The notes beneath the pieces were generated by a model that was not told the origin of the DNA, ran no database searches, and was given only the letters and a program-made list of their open reading frames with translations. The position numbers and the translations under genes were made by a program. From positions 62,001 to 126,000 of the forward strand of contig DXHL01000006.1 of the NCBI GenBank assembly GCA_019113395.1: a stretch of 64,000 bases of DNA. Direction: 5' to 3'. Source of the DNA: Candidatus Rikenella faecigallinarum (lineage in GTDB: Bacteria > Bacteroidota > Bacteroidia > Bacteroidales > Rikenellaceae). Shown here piece after piece: positions 1-8,468 of this stretch. Each line of letters opens with the position of its first letter. Position 1 is the stretch's first letter.

Positions 1-369
1 AGATCCGGTTGCGCGACTCTGTTGAGCCCCCGGCAGAGCCAGCCGCCGGACACAGCAGGTTCTTGTGAAACCGCCGAGATACGTACCGTCTCGTGTGCCG
101 AACAGCACCCGCAGCCAGCGGAGGGAAGAAAGGACACGCCGGAGCGGGTCTCTTTCAGCCCTCCGCCCGGGGTGGCTGCGGGCTGAGCGACTTTTGACAA
201 AGTCGCATTTGCTTTAACAGACACAGGTCGGCTCTATACTTCGTCGGCTGCGCCCCGAAAATCTAAAAACACCTCCCCCTCAGTTGCAGGGCAATCCGAA
301 TGTTTCTCGGCACAATTAACTGGCATACGCCGCCTCTGCAGATTGCGCTCCATGTAACAACCTTCCCAC
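1..369. other. Non-coding block with a perfect hairpin and repeat fragments
   Basis: No convincing gene is visible. A perfect 8-bp hairpin with a TGAC loop lies at 187-206 (GCGACTTT/AAAGTCGC). The block at 153-206 reappears inverted, with about 30 matching positions, at 10889-10940. A second short motif at 212-227 reappears at 11105-11119. A 61-codon reading frame on the minus strand has no recognisable product and is probably chance. Confidence 0.5.
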
Positions 370-403
370 AAAAAAGCCCCGCCCATCCACCGATGAGCGA
401 GGC
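370..403 (-). terminator. Rho-independent terminator of the metalloprotease gene
   Basis: Read on the minus strand, a two-part stem forms: GCCTCGC pairs with GCGGGGC and the inner CATC with GATG. A run of six T follows. It lies about 30 bp past the stop codon of the metalloprotease. Confidence 0.75.
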
Positions 404-434
404 CTGCTATCACGAGCACAACAGAGTCTGAATC

Positions 435-2942
435 CTATTTCGGGTCCAGAGCATCGGCTATTTTTTTCGCGAGGTACTGGTAGTGAGCCTGCACCGCCGC
501 ACTGGACGACGAAGCCCGATTCAACCGTTTCTGGAGACTCCGCAGTTCATAGGTCACCCGCGCCGGCACATCGCTGACCCCGGCTGTTCCCTGTTTGGGC
601 AGCAGCGAAATCAGACGGTCCACATACAGGTTCTGCAGGCCGCGGCGATAGACATCCGGAGCGGCACCCGTCGAGAGTTCGCGCCAGATGCTGCGATTGA
701 GGTCCCCAAAGAAATCATCTATCGTGTAGGTTTGTTTCCCCTGAGCCGCTTCGGCAGCAATCAGGTTCCCCAGCACACGGTTGCTGAGCAGACTGTTCAG
801 CCCCGCCCGCTGAGCGGTCAGAATCATCGCAATCCCCGTGGTGCCGGTTTTGGCATTAATCTCTTCGCTTATCAGCCAGGTCGGGGTAGTGAACAGGTTA
901 CGGTCGAGGAACTCCATTGCCTCTTTCTGTTTGGCCTTTTCAACCGGTGTGTACACAACCCCCTCCTGTTCCACCATTTTGGGATTTTCGTAGATACCCC
1001 CCACCCATTTGGCCACATGGCCGTTGTAGCGGATAAACTGCATCACCACCTCGCGATAGATATCCTCCAGATTGTCGTATCCTTCGTTCGGAGTACGGGT
1101 CCATTCGGGCAGACCGGCCAGGACAAATTTCAGGTTGCGGATACCCAGTTCGTTGGCACGCATCTGGTTGTCCCCGAGGTCTTCATTCTGTTCGCGCGGG
1201 TCGTCGGGGTTGGTCTCCGTACCAAACCAGAGACGCGGATTGCTCTGTTTCGAAATAACCCATTGATTCAGGGTGTCAGCTTCAGCCTCGGGCGAGGTAA
1301 GGTCCGGGAAACGGCGATAGCCCCACTCGATGGCCCACAAGTCGTAGTCTCCGATACGCGGATAGAGCAGTTCGCGACGAATGCTGTCTTCGGGCTGCGC
1401 CACATAGTTAAAGCGGGCATAGTCCATAATCGAGGCCGTGTGGCCGTTCTTTTCGAGGAACGAGGCGCTGCGGAGGCTGTCCACGGGGGTCATGGCCGAC
1501 GAGCCGAAGTTGTGGCGCAGGCCGAGCGTGTGGCCCACCTCGTGCGACGACACAAAGCGAATCAGGTCGCCCATCAGAGCATCGTCAAAGACCATTTTGC
1601 GGGCTCCCGTATCGCTGGGCGAGGCCTGAATGAGGTACCAGTTGCGCAGCAGCTCCATCACGTTATGGTACCAGTTGATGTGGCTTTCGAGGATTTCGCC
1701 CGTGCGGGGGTCGCTCACATGAGGGCCGCTGGCATTGGCCACGTTCGACGGTTTGTAGACAATGGCGGAATAGCGGGCATCTTCGAGGCTCCAGGTCGAG
1801 TCTTCTTCGGGCGTGGGAGCCACTTTACCCATGATGGCATTTTTGAAGCCGGCCTTTTCGAAGGCCACCTGCCAGTCATTCACCCCGGCAATCAGGTAGG
1901 GAACCCATTTTTTCGGCGTAGCGGGGTCGATGTAGAAGATAATCGGTTTGGCCGGTTCGACCAGTTCACCGCGTTTGTAGGCTTCGACATCTTCGGGTTT
2001 GGGTTCCAGCCGCCAGCGGGTAATCATCTCCACGTTTTTTACCCCCTGCGGATTTTTGTCGTAGTCGATATAACGGTTGGTGAAGTACCCCACCCGCGGG
2101 TCGAACCAGCGCGGCTGCATCGGCACCTCGGGCAACAGAATCAGCGAGCTGTTGATTTCATAAGTTGCCGGCATCGGGCTCGGTTTGTAGTTCGGATTGC
2201 GGCTTTTGGGCGAAATCAGGTAGCTCCGCGTACTCTTCATCTCAATATTCTGCGGGAAAGCCTTGATACCGACCACGTAGGACTTGTCCTTTTGGAAGTT
2301 CCCGATGTTCATATTGAGTTTGTAGTAGTTGTCGAAGCCGGTCAGTTCCGTGTCGCTCCCGACAAAGTCGGTCACCTCAATCAGCAGGCTGTCCTTGGCG
2401 GCATTCGTCCCCTTGATTTCGAACGACGAGACGATGGGCTGCATGTTGGAGCGCACTACCGCCTGGTACATGTCGCCCGTCGTGTCACGCGGCATTTCGC
2501 GCGTCGAGATGCTTTCGATAAAGAGTCTTTTTTGGTCGGGCGACTGGCGGAAGCGAATCATGTTTTCGCCAATCGGGTCGCCGGCATAACCAAAAAAGCC
2601 CTGACGCATGTCGGCCGCCGCTTTCGAGATGCGGTTCACCACCAGCATATCCCGCCCCAGCAGCGAGGTGGGGAGAATGAAATAGTATTTTCCTTCCTGT
2701 TCTACGACGGTGAAAAGCCCCGTGGTCCGTTTGGCGCCGGGTTTGATGACCGCTTCGATACTTCCTTTGGGAGCGGCTTTTTTGGCCGAGGTGTCGGCGG
2801 CAGCCTTTTTCCCTTTTTTAGCATTTTTTTTGCCGGCGGCCTGTTCTGTTTTGGCTTTGGCAGCCGGAACAGAAGCCCTTGCCGCACCGACTGTTCCGCA
2901 GCCGATTACGGCGGCCAGCGCAACCATCCAGATTTTGTTCAT
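435..2942 (-). CDS. Secreted zinc-dependent metalloprotease (DUF5117/DUF4953 family)
   Basis: A large exported protease of the kind common in Bacteroidota. The metzincin-type zinc site HEVGHTLGLRH is at about residues 467-477, giving three histidine ligands and the catalytic glutamate. The ATG at 2942 is preferred because it starts a clean signal peptide (MNKIWMVALAAVIG, then an Ala-rich region). An ATG six bases upstream and a further 18 codons are also open. A Lys/Ala-rich linker of about 40 residues follows the signal. The DUF5117/DUF5118-like middle and the long C-terminal catalytic part are assigned from overall resemblance. The substrate is unknown. The gene is monocistronic, with its own terminator at 370-403. 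About 835 residues. Confidence 0.85.
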   Translation of the reverse strand: MNKIWMVALAAVIGCGTVGAARASVPAAKAKTEQAAGKKNAKKGKKAAADTSAKKAAPKGSIEAVIKPGAKRTTGLFTVVEQEGKYYFILPTSLLGRDMLVVNRISKAAADMRQGFFGYAGDPIGENMIRFRQSPDQKRLFIESISTREMPRDTTGDMYQAVVRSNMQPIVSSFEIKGTNAAKDSLLIEVTDFVGSDTELTGFDNYYKLNMNIGNFQKDKSYVVGIKAFPQNIEMKSTRSYLISPKSRNPNYKPSPMPATYEINSSLILLPEVPMQPRWFDPRVGYFTNRYIDYDKNPQGVKNVEMITRWRLEPKPEDVEAYKRGELVEPAKPIIFYIDPATPKKWVPYLIAGVNDWQVAFEKAGFKNAIMGKVAPTPEEDSTWSLEDARYSAIVYKPSNVANASGPHVSDPRTGEILESHINWYHNVMELLRNWYLIQASPSDTGARKMVFDDALMGDLIRFVSSHEVGHTLGLRHNFGSSAMTPVDSLRSASFLEKNGHTASIMDYARFNYVAQPEDSIRRELLYPRIGDYDLWAIEWGYRRFPDLTSPEAEADTLNQWVISKQSNPRLWFGTETNPDDPREQNEDLGDNQMRANELGIRNLKFVLAGLPEWTRTPNEGYDNLEDIYREVVMQFIRYNGHVAKWVGGIYENPKMVEQEGVVYTPVEKAKQKEAMEFLDRNLFTTPTWLISEEINAKTGTTGIAMILTAQRAGLNSLLSNRVLGNLIAAEAAQGKQTYTIDDFFGDLNRSIWRELSTGAAPDVYRRGLQNLYVDRLISLLPKQGTAGVSDVPARVTYELRSLQKRLNRASSSSAAVQAHYQYLAKKIADALDPK

Positions 2943-3025
2943 GAGCATGGTATTTATGAGTGTTGTTAATCGCATGAGAAATATAAACGGAATTCCGTTC
3001 ATTCAAGGTATGCGTTCCCGTCGGA

Positions 3026-4123
3026 TTATTTCCACAAGTGCACTTTAAGAGTGGCCTGTTGGCAGAAATCCACCCCCTGGGCCGTTTGGTGGAAGACCAG
3101 CGCAGCCCGTATCGAGAGGCATCGGGCGAGCGTCTTCGACCAGTAGAGGTCGGTTCGGTTGTATAGCGGAGCGTTGTAGAAGGCATCGCCCCAGTACACC
3201 TGCGAACCATAGATGTTCCACAAGGGCATCAGCCCCTTCCCGACAAAGAAGGTATCCTCCACTCCCCAGCCGTGCCATTCGAGGTTCAGGCGGGCGTGGA
3301 ATCCCGCCCTCGGGGTCCATCCGCCCGCATTGTCCACGGCGATGCGGCCGCGCGAGAGCGACCCCACGATACCGACATCGAGCCAGAGTTTGTCGAGCGG
3401 CGTCACGGAGCTGAGGTCCACCCCGCCATAGACGTGGTACATCACATTATCGACCAGGAAGTTCGGCGCCAGCCCCTCTTCGACACTCTTTTCGCCGATG
3501 CGGTAGTGATACATGTATCCGGCCATTCCGAGCCGGAAGAGCTCCTGCTTGCCGAGGTACAACTGGCCGGCCAGCCCTGCCATAAAGGATTCTTTGCCGC
3601 TTTGGAGGTCGGAGGAGTTCCAGTCGAAGAAGGCCTCGATGGTCCCGTGCCCGCCGCTCCACTGCAGCAGCGCCCCGGCCAGGGTATGTTTGAAGTAGCC
3701 GACCGAATCCGAAAAGAGTGCACGGGAGTAGTAGCCTTTCATGTCGGCACGGGGCAGAAGCCCGCCATAACCCGTAAAAATCCGCCCCGTATAATTATAG
3801 TATGCCAGGAAGTCGGGTACGCGGTCGAAGGGTTTTTGCCCGAAGGGTTGCAGGAAACTGATACCCGCCATGACGCGATGCGCCCCACCGCCGAAACGCA
3901 GCCCGACGGTCGGTGTTACATAGGCGCCCGAGAGGGTCTGAGGCACTTTATACGTGGAGCTGTACTCGCCGTTGTCGAGGAATGCCCCCATATGCACATC
4001 ATACGAGAAGCGCACAGCCGAGACGGTTGTATCGGTCACCGAGGCGGCATGGGTTAGAGAGGCTCCAAAAGCCGCCAGAACCACCGCTGCCCACCGAGGG
4101 AAAGTACGGGAAAACTGCATCAT
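3026..4123 (-). CDS. Putative outer-membrane beta-barrel protein, function unknown
   Basis: 365 residues with a classic signal peptide (residues 1-27, ending THAA). The remainder is rich in alternating aromatic and small residues, as in outer-membrane barrels, and ends with a short strand-like segment (ATLKVHLWK). No family was recognised with certainty. It lies upstream of the metalloprotease in the same orientation, 83 bp away. A TATCTTTG -7 box at 4152-4159 lies 29 bp before the start. The gap to the metalloprotease has no clear terminator, so co-transcription is possible. Confidence 0.55.
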   Translation of the reverse strand: MMQFSRTFPRWAAVVLAAFGASLTHAASVTDTTVSAVRFSYDVHMGAFLDNGEYSSTYKVPQTLSGAYVTPTVGLRFGGGAHRVMAGISFLQPFGQKPFDRVPDFLAYYNYTGRIFTGYGGLLPRADMKGYYSRALFSDSVGYFKHTLAGALLQWSGGHGTIEAFFDWNSSDLQSGKESFMAGLAGQLYLGKQELFRLGMAGYMYHYRIGEKSVEEGLAPNFLVDNVMYHVYGGVDLSSVTPLDKLWLDVGIVGSLSRGRIAVDNAGGWTPRAGFHARLNLEWHGWGVEDTFFVGKGLMPLWNIYGSQVYWGDAFYNAPLYNRTDLYWSKTLARCLSIRAALVFHQTAQGVDFCQQATLKVHLWK

Positions 4124-4151
4124 AAGTATCTATTTAGGCCGATAAATCGCC

Positions 4152-4159
4152 CAAAGATA
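4152..4159 (-). promoter_or_regulatory. Bacteroidota -7 promoter box (TATCTTTG)
   Basis: Exact match to TAnnTTTG on the minus strand, 29 bp upstream of the outer-membrane protein start. Confidence 0.65.
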
Positions 4160-4230
4160 GTGATTTAATCGAGACCCGATAACTGACAGAATGTCATTTG
4201 TTTTTCTGCCAGTGTGTCCTTTTTTCGGGG

Positions 4231-4246
4231 TTGGCACACCCTTTGC
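4231..4246 (+). promoter_or_regulatory. Candidate sigma-54 (RpoN) promoter of the small heat-shock gene
   Basis: TTGGCAC, five bases, then TTGC matches the sigma-54 -24/-12 consensus (TGGCAC-N5-TTGC) with exact spacing. It lies 84 bp before the Hsp20 start. No TAnnTTTG box is evident in the same gap on this strand. The leader that follows holds a UUCG-tetraloop hairpin (4263-4276) inside a longer GGTTGC/GCAACC pairing. Confidence 0.65.
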
Positions 4247-4329
4247 GATATCTTCGTTCGGTTGCGGTTCGCCGCAGGCGCGGACAGCAACCGCCACAAA
4301 AACGTAAAACCTTTTAATTATAAACTATT

Positions 4330-4758
4330 ATGATACCTGCAAGAAGAACACAAAACTGGCTGCCGTCGATATTCAATGATTTCTTCGGCAACGAATGGCT
4401 GGCCAAAGCCAACAGCAACGCTCCGGCCATCAACATCCGTGAAACGGAAAACCGATACGAAGTGGAGGTAGCTGCACCGGGGCTGACCAAGGAGGATTTC
4501 AAGATTCGCATCGAGGACGACAATCAGTTGGTAGTCACGATGGAGAAACAGACCGAGAACAATTCGGAAAAGGAAGAGGGGCGTTATCTGCGTCGGGAGT
4601 TCTACTACTCTCACTTCCAACAGAGCATGATTCTGCCCGACAACATCGACAAGGAGAAAATCGAGGCTCGTGTGGAACACGGCGTGCTGACCATCGACAT
4701 TCCGAAACGCAAGGAAGAAGAGGTGGTTCCTGCAGCCAAAGAGATTGCGATTAAATAG
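4330..4758 (+). CDS. Small heat-shock protein (Hsp20/alpha-crystallin family)
   Basis: An ATP-independent holdase chaperone that keeps unfolding cytoplasmic proteins soluble. At 142 residues it has the usual length. The alpha-crystallin domain spans about residues 34-128. It includes the conserved APGLTKEDFKI strand pair and the closing HGVLTIDIPK motif. An IAI tripeptide at the extreme C-terminus matches the IXI oligomerisation motif of the family. It stands alone, with a candidate sigma-54 promoter upstream and a strong terminator downstream, so stress-regulated expression separate from neighbours is likely. Confidence 0.93.
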   Translation: MIPARRTQNWLPSIFNDFFGNEWLAKANSNAPAINIRETENRYEVEVAAPGLTKEDFKIRIEDDNQLVVTMEKQTENNSEKEEGRYLRREFYYSHFQQSMILPDNIDKEKIEARVEHGVLTIDIPKRKEEEVVPAAKEIAIK

Positions 4759-4782
4759 TCGCACCGCTTAAGCCCTCAACGC

Positions 4783-4823
4783 AAAAGAGGCTTGCACAAT
4801 CCAATGTGCAAGCCTCTTTTTTT
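4783..4823. terminator. Bidirectional terminator between hsp20 and tRNA-His
   Basis: Perfect 13-bp stem (4786-4798 with 4805-4817) and a six-base loop. It is flanked by an A run on the left and a T run on the right, so it can end hsp20 on the plus strand and the tRNA transcript on the minus strand. Confidence 0.9.
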
Positions 4824-4832
4824 GTTTTTGCG

Positions 4833-4907
4833 GGTGGAAGATCGGGCTCGAACCGACGACCTCTTGAACCACAATCAAGCGTTCTAACCAACTGAACTAC
4901 ATCCACC
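4833..4907 (-). tRNA. tRNA-His (GTG anticodon)
   Basis: The minus strand folds into a cloverleaf with an anticodon arm CTTGA-TTGTGGT-TCAAG, giving anticodon GTG. It has the extra 5' G (position -1) facing C73 that is the hallmark of tRNA-His. The T arm contains GGTTCGAGC. The acceptor stem has one T-T mismatch at pair 6-67. The 3' CCA is not encoded. Confidence 0.93.
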
Positions 4908-4912
4908 GGGGG

Positions 4913-4920
4913 CAAAAGTA
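4913..4920 (-). promoter_or_regulatory. -7 promoter box (TACTTTTG) of tRNA-His
   Basis: Exact TAnnTTTG match six bases upstream of the mature 5' end of tRNA-His. The same TACTTTTG version precedes the SRP RNA and tRNA-Leu in this window. Confidence 0.65.
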
Positions 4921-4953
4921 CAACACTTTTCCGAACTTCCAAAAAAAATGCGC

Positions 4954-4961
4954 TATTTTTG
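4954..4961 (+). promoter_or_regulatory. -7 promoter box (TATTTTTG)
   Basis: Exact TAnnTTTG match about 70 bp upstream of the FtsX-type permease, divergent from the tRNA-His promoter. Confidence 0.5.
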
Positions 4962-5031
4962 TGCAATCTGCTACGGCAGCCAAGCCGCTGCCGACTTTGT
5001 TCCAGAACGTTACACCTCGTAAGAAATCGTG

Positions 5032-6306
5032 ATGCTCGCACCCTTCATGGCCCGACGACTGGGCGAAACAGGCCGCAAAAGCCGATTGATGCTTCGTGTG
5101 GCCACGCTGTGCGTGGCCGTGAGCGTCAGTGTGATGCTGATTGCCCTGGGGGTGGTCAATGGTTTTCGGCATACGGTATCGGACAAGGTGTCGGGGTTTG
5201 CGGCCGACATTCAGTTGCTGCCGCTCGGCGGCGCCAACGCCGATGAAGGGACAGCCATTTCCTATGATTCATTGCTGGTAGACGAGGTGGCAGCCACCGA
5301 AGGGGTGGCGCATGTCCAGCGCTTCGCCGCCAAAGCGGGCATTATCCGCAACGACAGTGCAATCTATGGCATCATGTTGCGCGGCTTTGCCCCCGAAACC
5401 GACACGACCTTCCTGCACCGGCAACTGGTCGAGGGACATATCCCGACCTACACCGACTCCACCCGCAACCGCGAGGCAGTTATCTCACGCTCCATCAGTC
5501 GCGCCATGCGGCTGCAGTTGGGCGACAAGTTCGATGTGCTGGTTGTGGGCGGCGACACCCCGCGCCGTGACCGTCTGCGCGTGGCGGGCATCTACGACAG
5601 CGGCATGGAGGAGTTCGACCGCATGACCGTTATCGGCGACATAAGTGTTGTCCGACGGCTGAACGGCTGGCAACAGGGCGAGACAGGCGGATACGAGGTG
5701 CTGGTGCAACGCGGAGCCGACCGTAAGGAGGTGGCCCGACGGCTGGCCGAGAACCTGCAACCGACCCGCGTACTGGACGGGTGGGGCGAAATGGCCGTGG
5801 AGAGTGACACCGACGCAGGCTCCGGCGACCTGGAGGTCTGGACCGTCGAGGAACGCTATCCCCAAATTTTCGACTGGCTGGCCATGCTGGGACTCAACAC
5901 GACGATTGTGATTGTCATCATGCTGGTGGTGGCGGTGGTCAATATGTCGTCAGGGGTGCTTATCGTCGTTCTGGAACAGACCCGCAACATCGGCATTCTC
6001 AAGGCACTCGGCATGCGCAACGGCCTGTTGCAACGCATCTTTATGCTGCGGTCGGTGCGCATCACCCTGCGCGGACTGCTGTGGGGCGACCTGCTGGGCA
6101 TCGCCCTCTGTCTGATTCAACAATACACGGGGGTAGTAACCCTCGACCCGCAAAACTATATGATGAGCACGGTTCCGGTTCTGCTGCACTGGGATGAGGT
6201 ACTGTGGCTCAACCTCGGCACACTGGGCGTGATTACCCTCTCGATGGCCCTGCCTGCGGCCATTGTAGCCCGCATTACCCCCGACAAATCGATTCGCTTC
6301 CAATGA
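5032..6306 (+). CDS. ABC transporter permease, FtsX/LolC-LolE type
   Basis: Membrane permease of the lipoprotein-releasing/MacB-FtsX superfamily. An N-terminal membrane segment lies at about residues 20-45. A large periplasmic domain follows at about 45-275. Three further membrane segments lie in the C-terminal third, including the conserved NIGILKALGMRNG loop that couples to the ATPase. ATG at 5032 is chosen over the adjacent in-frame GTG at 5029. No ATPase gene is next to it, so its partner must be encoded elsewhere. The stop overlaps the start of the methyltransferase (ATGA), indicating translational coupling. Lipoprotein trafficking is the family role; the exact cargo is not shown here. 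Confidence 0.85.
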   Translation: MLAPFMARRLGETGRKSRLMLRVATLCVAVSVSVMLIALGVVNGFRHTVSDKVSGFAADIQLLPLGGANADEGTAISYDSLLVDEVAATEGVAHVQRFAAKAGIIRNDSAIYGIMLRGFAPETDTTFLHRQLVEGHIPTYTDSTRNREAVISRSISRAMRLQLGDKFDVLVVGGDTPRRDRLRVAGIYDSGMEEFDRMTVIGDISVVRRLNGWQQGETGGYEVLVQRGADRKEVARRLAENLQPTRVLDGWGEMAVESDTDAGSGDLEVWTVEERYPQIFDWLAMLGLNTTIVIVIMLVVAVVNMSSGVLIVVLEQTRNIGILKALGMRNGLLQRIFMLRSVRITLRGLLWGDLLGIALCLIQQYTGVVTLDPQNYMMSTVPVLLHWDEVLWLNLGTLGVITLSMALPAAIVARITPDKSIRFQ

Positions 6307-7031
6307 TAAAACCCCACAACGAAGACCCGACCGGCAAGAAAGAGCAGGTACGGGCCATGTTCGACGCCATAGCCCGCCGTTACGACCTGCTGAACCACCT
6401 GCTGTCGATGAACATCGACCGTCGGTGGCGCGCACGGGTGGTTCGCGCCGTGAAGCATCAGGCACCGCGCCGCGTGCTTGACCTGGCCACCGGCACAGGC
6501 GACCTGGCCATCGCCGTGGCACGCGCGCTGCCCGAGGCCGAAGTGACCGGCATGGACCTCTCGCCCGAAATGCTCCGCATCGGCCGCGAAAAGGTGGCCG
6601 AACGTTTCCCCGGCCGTCCCTTCCCCATGCTGGAGGGCGATGCCGAAGAGCTGCCCTTTGCCGACGCCTCGTTCGAGGCGGTGACCTGCGCGTTCGGGGT
6701 ACGCAACTTCGAATACCTGACCCGCGGCCTCGAAGAGATGCACCGCGTACTGACCCCGGGAGGCGGTATCTATATTCTGGAATTTTCGATGCCCTCGCAG
6801 CGCAATCTGCTCGGGAGACTATACCGGTTCTACTTCAAGAGTGTGCTGCCCGCCATCGGACGACTTGTCTCGAAAGACGCCCGTGCATACACCTACCTCC
6901 CCGAATCGGTCGGAGAGTTTCCCTACGGCGAACGGTTCTGCCGTTTGCTGGCCGAGGCGGGTTTCCGTTCGCCTCAGGCTCACCGTCTGACAGGCGGCAT
7001 TGCCACCGTTTACACCGCCACCCGTCCTTGA
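6303..7031 (+). CDS. menG: Demethylmenaquinone methyltransferase (UbiE/MenG)
   Basis: S-adenosylmethionine-dependent C-methyltransferase for the last step of menaquinone synthesis, converting demethylmenaquinone to menaquinone. 242 residues. The SAM-binding motif VLDLATGTGDLAIAVA lies near residue 58. The family signature VTCAFGVRNFEYLTRGLEEMHRVL follows, with the GG-IYILEFSMP segment after it. The start ATG overlaps the TGA of the permease; the open frame further upstream lies inside that gene and is not used. The next gene has its own promoter. Confidence 0.92.
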   Translation: MIKPHNEDPTGKKEQVRAMFDAIARRYDLLNHLLSMNIDRRWRARVVRAVKHQAPRRVLDLATGTGDLAIAVARALPEAEVTGMDLSPEMLRIGREKVAERFPGRPFPMLEGDAEELPFADASFEAVTCAFGVRNFEYLTRGLEEMHRVLTPGGGIYILEFSMPSQRNLLGRLYRFYFKSVLPAIGRLVSKDARAYTYLPESVGEFPYGERFCRLLAEAGFRSPQAHRLTGGIATVYTATRP

Positions 7032-7056
7032 CGCGTGGATTCACAGCGAAAAATCG

Positions 7057-7064
7057 TACCTTTG
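7057..7064 (+). promoter_or_regulatory. -7 promoter box (TACCTTTG)
   Basis: Exact TAnnTTTG match about 67 bp upstream of the SPOR-like gene. Confidence 0.55.
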
Positions 7065-7130
7065 GGGCGGGGTCCACAGCGCACCCTCAGGTAGCCCCGA
7101 ACGACACCCTCCCAAAACCTTGCACGACCG

Positions 7131-7643
7131 ATGAAACGTCTATTCCTGCTCCTGCTGCTCGCTGTTGCGGCCACAGCAGCCTCGGCTCAAAGCCGTGTGA
7201 ACACCTATATCGCGCGGATGCGCGTTCCGGATGCCGCCACCGGCGCCAAAGTGGTTGTGATGAACGACCATGACGTGGCTGCGGGGCTCTACACCGCACC
7301 CGACGGAGGTAGAACGGTCGGTTACCGTATCTGCATCTTTTTCGACAATACCCAGAACGGCCGCGCACTGGCCAACGGGGCACTGGCAACCTTCAAAAAA
7401 CAGTTCCCCGGCATCCCGGGACAGGTTATCTACGCCAACCCCACCTTCAAAACCATGGTCGGCTACTGCCTCGACATGAACGAAGCCTCGATGTTGCTTG
7501 GGCGCGTGCGGGAGACCTTCCCGAGTGCCGTGCTGGTACGCGAAGAGTCGATGCCGTTGGCCAATCTGCTGCACAGTCCCGTCTCGGCACTGCCTCCGGA
7601 CAGCACGGCTCTCGAACAAGCCGCTGCCGACATCGAATTCTAA
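7131..7643 (+). CDS. Exported protein with a SPOR-like domain
   Basis: 170 residues with a signal peptide (residues 1-20, ending ASAQ). Residues about 62-140 read like a SPOR fold: GYRICIFFDN, an Ala-rich helix with a Lys-Phe pattern, a PTFKTMVGYCLD strand, and a second helix ending in FPSAVLVREE. SPOR domains bind denuded peptidoglycan at division sites, so a cell-envelope role is plausible. The match is by pattern only and the specific role is unknown. Its own promoter box is at 7057-7064. ComF follows 17 bp downstream, probably in the same transcript. Confidence 0.65.
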   Translation: MKRLFLLLLLAVAATAASAQSRVNTYIARMRVPDAATGAKVVVMNDHDVAAGLYTAPDGGRTVGYRICIFFDNTQNGRALANGALATFKKQFPGIPGQVIYANPTFKTMVGYCLDMNEASMLLGRVRETFPSAVLVREESMPLANLLHSPVSALPPDSTALEQAAADIEF

Positions 7644-7660
7644 CCTGCGGAATCCTGTTC

Positions 7661-8389
7661 GTGAAGAAAAAATGGCATGCCGCCCTGCGCTGGCTGGGAA
7701 ACCAACTCTACCCGGCCGTATGTCCCGTATGCGGCGGCGCTCTGCAACACGGCGAGCAAACCCTGTGCCTCGCCTGCCAGTGGAATATGCCCCTGACCCA
7801 CTACGAAGCCGACCCGCAGAACCCTGTCCGGCAAATGCTCGGCCGACAGATTCCCCGCCTGTGCGAGGCCTCCGCGATGCTCTACTTTCACCACGAAAGC
7901 GGATACCGAACCATGATTCATGCCCTGAAATACAGCGGACGACGCGATATTGCCACCGCTCTGGGACTGATGTTCGGACACGAACTGGCCGACAATCGTC
8001 TCTACTCCGATGTGGAGGTGTTGGTTCCCGTGCCGCTGCACTGGAGCAAACGGATGCAACGGGGCTACAATCAGGCGGAAGAGATATGTATCGGTCTGAG
8101 TCGTTCGATGCAGGTTCCGTACGATTTTCGCGCCCTGAAGCGCATCCGCAGAACCCGCACCCAGGCCCGTCATCGCCATGCCGACGACCGCTACCGCAAC
8201 GTGTCGGGAGCATTCCGTCTGCGGCATCCTGAGCGGCTGCGCGGCAAACACATCCTGCTGGTAGACGACGTACTGACGACCGGAGCCACGGTAGCAGCCT
8301 GTGCCGATGCCATTCTACAGGCTCTACCCGATGCGCGGATTAGTGTGGTGACCCTGGCCACGGTACGCAGCTACCTCCAACGGTCGTAA
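7661..8389 (+). CDS. comF: ComF family phosphoribosyltransferase-like protein
   Basis: 242 residues. Two CxxC pairs near the N-terminus (CPVC and CLAC) form the usual ComF zinc ribbon. A type I phosphoribosyltransferase domain follows, with the PRPP-binding motif ILLVDDVLTTGATV. ComF proteins act in DNA uptake in competent bacteria, but in most lineages the role is unproven. The start is GTG at 7661, the first in-frame candidate with the zinc ribbon intact; no nearby ATG is in frame. It converges on the antiporter gene. Confidence 0.88.
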   Translation: MKKKWHAALRWLGNQLYPAVCPVCGGALQHGEQTLCLACQWNMPLTHYEADPQNPVRQMLGRQIPRLCEASAMLYFHHESGYRTMIHALKYSGRRDIATALGLMFGHELADNRLYSDVEVLVPVPLHWSKRMQRGYNQAEEICIGLSRSMQVPYDFRALKRIRRTRTQARHRHADDRYRNVSGAFRLRHPERLRGKHILLVDDVLTTGATVAACADAILQALPDARISVVTLATVRSYLQRS

Positions 8390-8436
8390 AAAACAGGTTG
8401 CGGGATGACTCTTTCGGAGAGTCATCCCGCAACCTG
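8388..8436 (-). terminator. Terminator of the antiporter gene
   Basis: Perfect 19-bp stem (8394-8412 with 8418-8436) and a TTCGG loop. On the minus strand six T follow. It sits between the convergent comF and antiporter genes and may also stop the plus strand. Confidence 0.85.
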
Positions 8437-8468
8437 CGCATATCTTCTGCTCTTACAAGAACCAGCCG

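Noticed and set aside
483..2969. 828-codon open frame opposite the metalloprotease gene
   Set aside because: It mirrors the metalloprotease exactly, has no domain pattern or promoter, and is rich in His/Arg/Phe as expected for an antisense shadow of a GC-rich gene.
4263..4320. RNA thermometer in the hsp20 leader
   Set aside because: A UUCG hairpin is present, but it is about 50 bases from the start codon and does not cover a ribosome-binding site.
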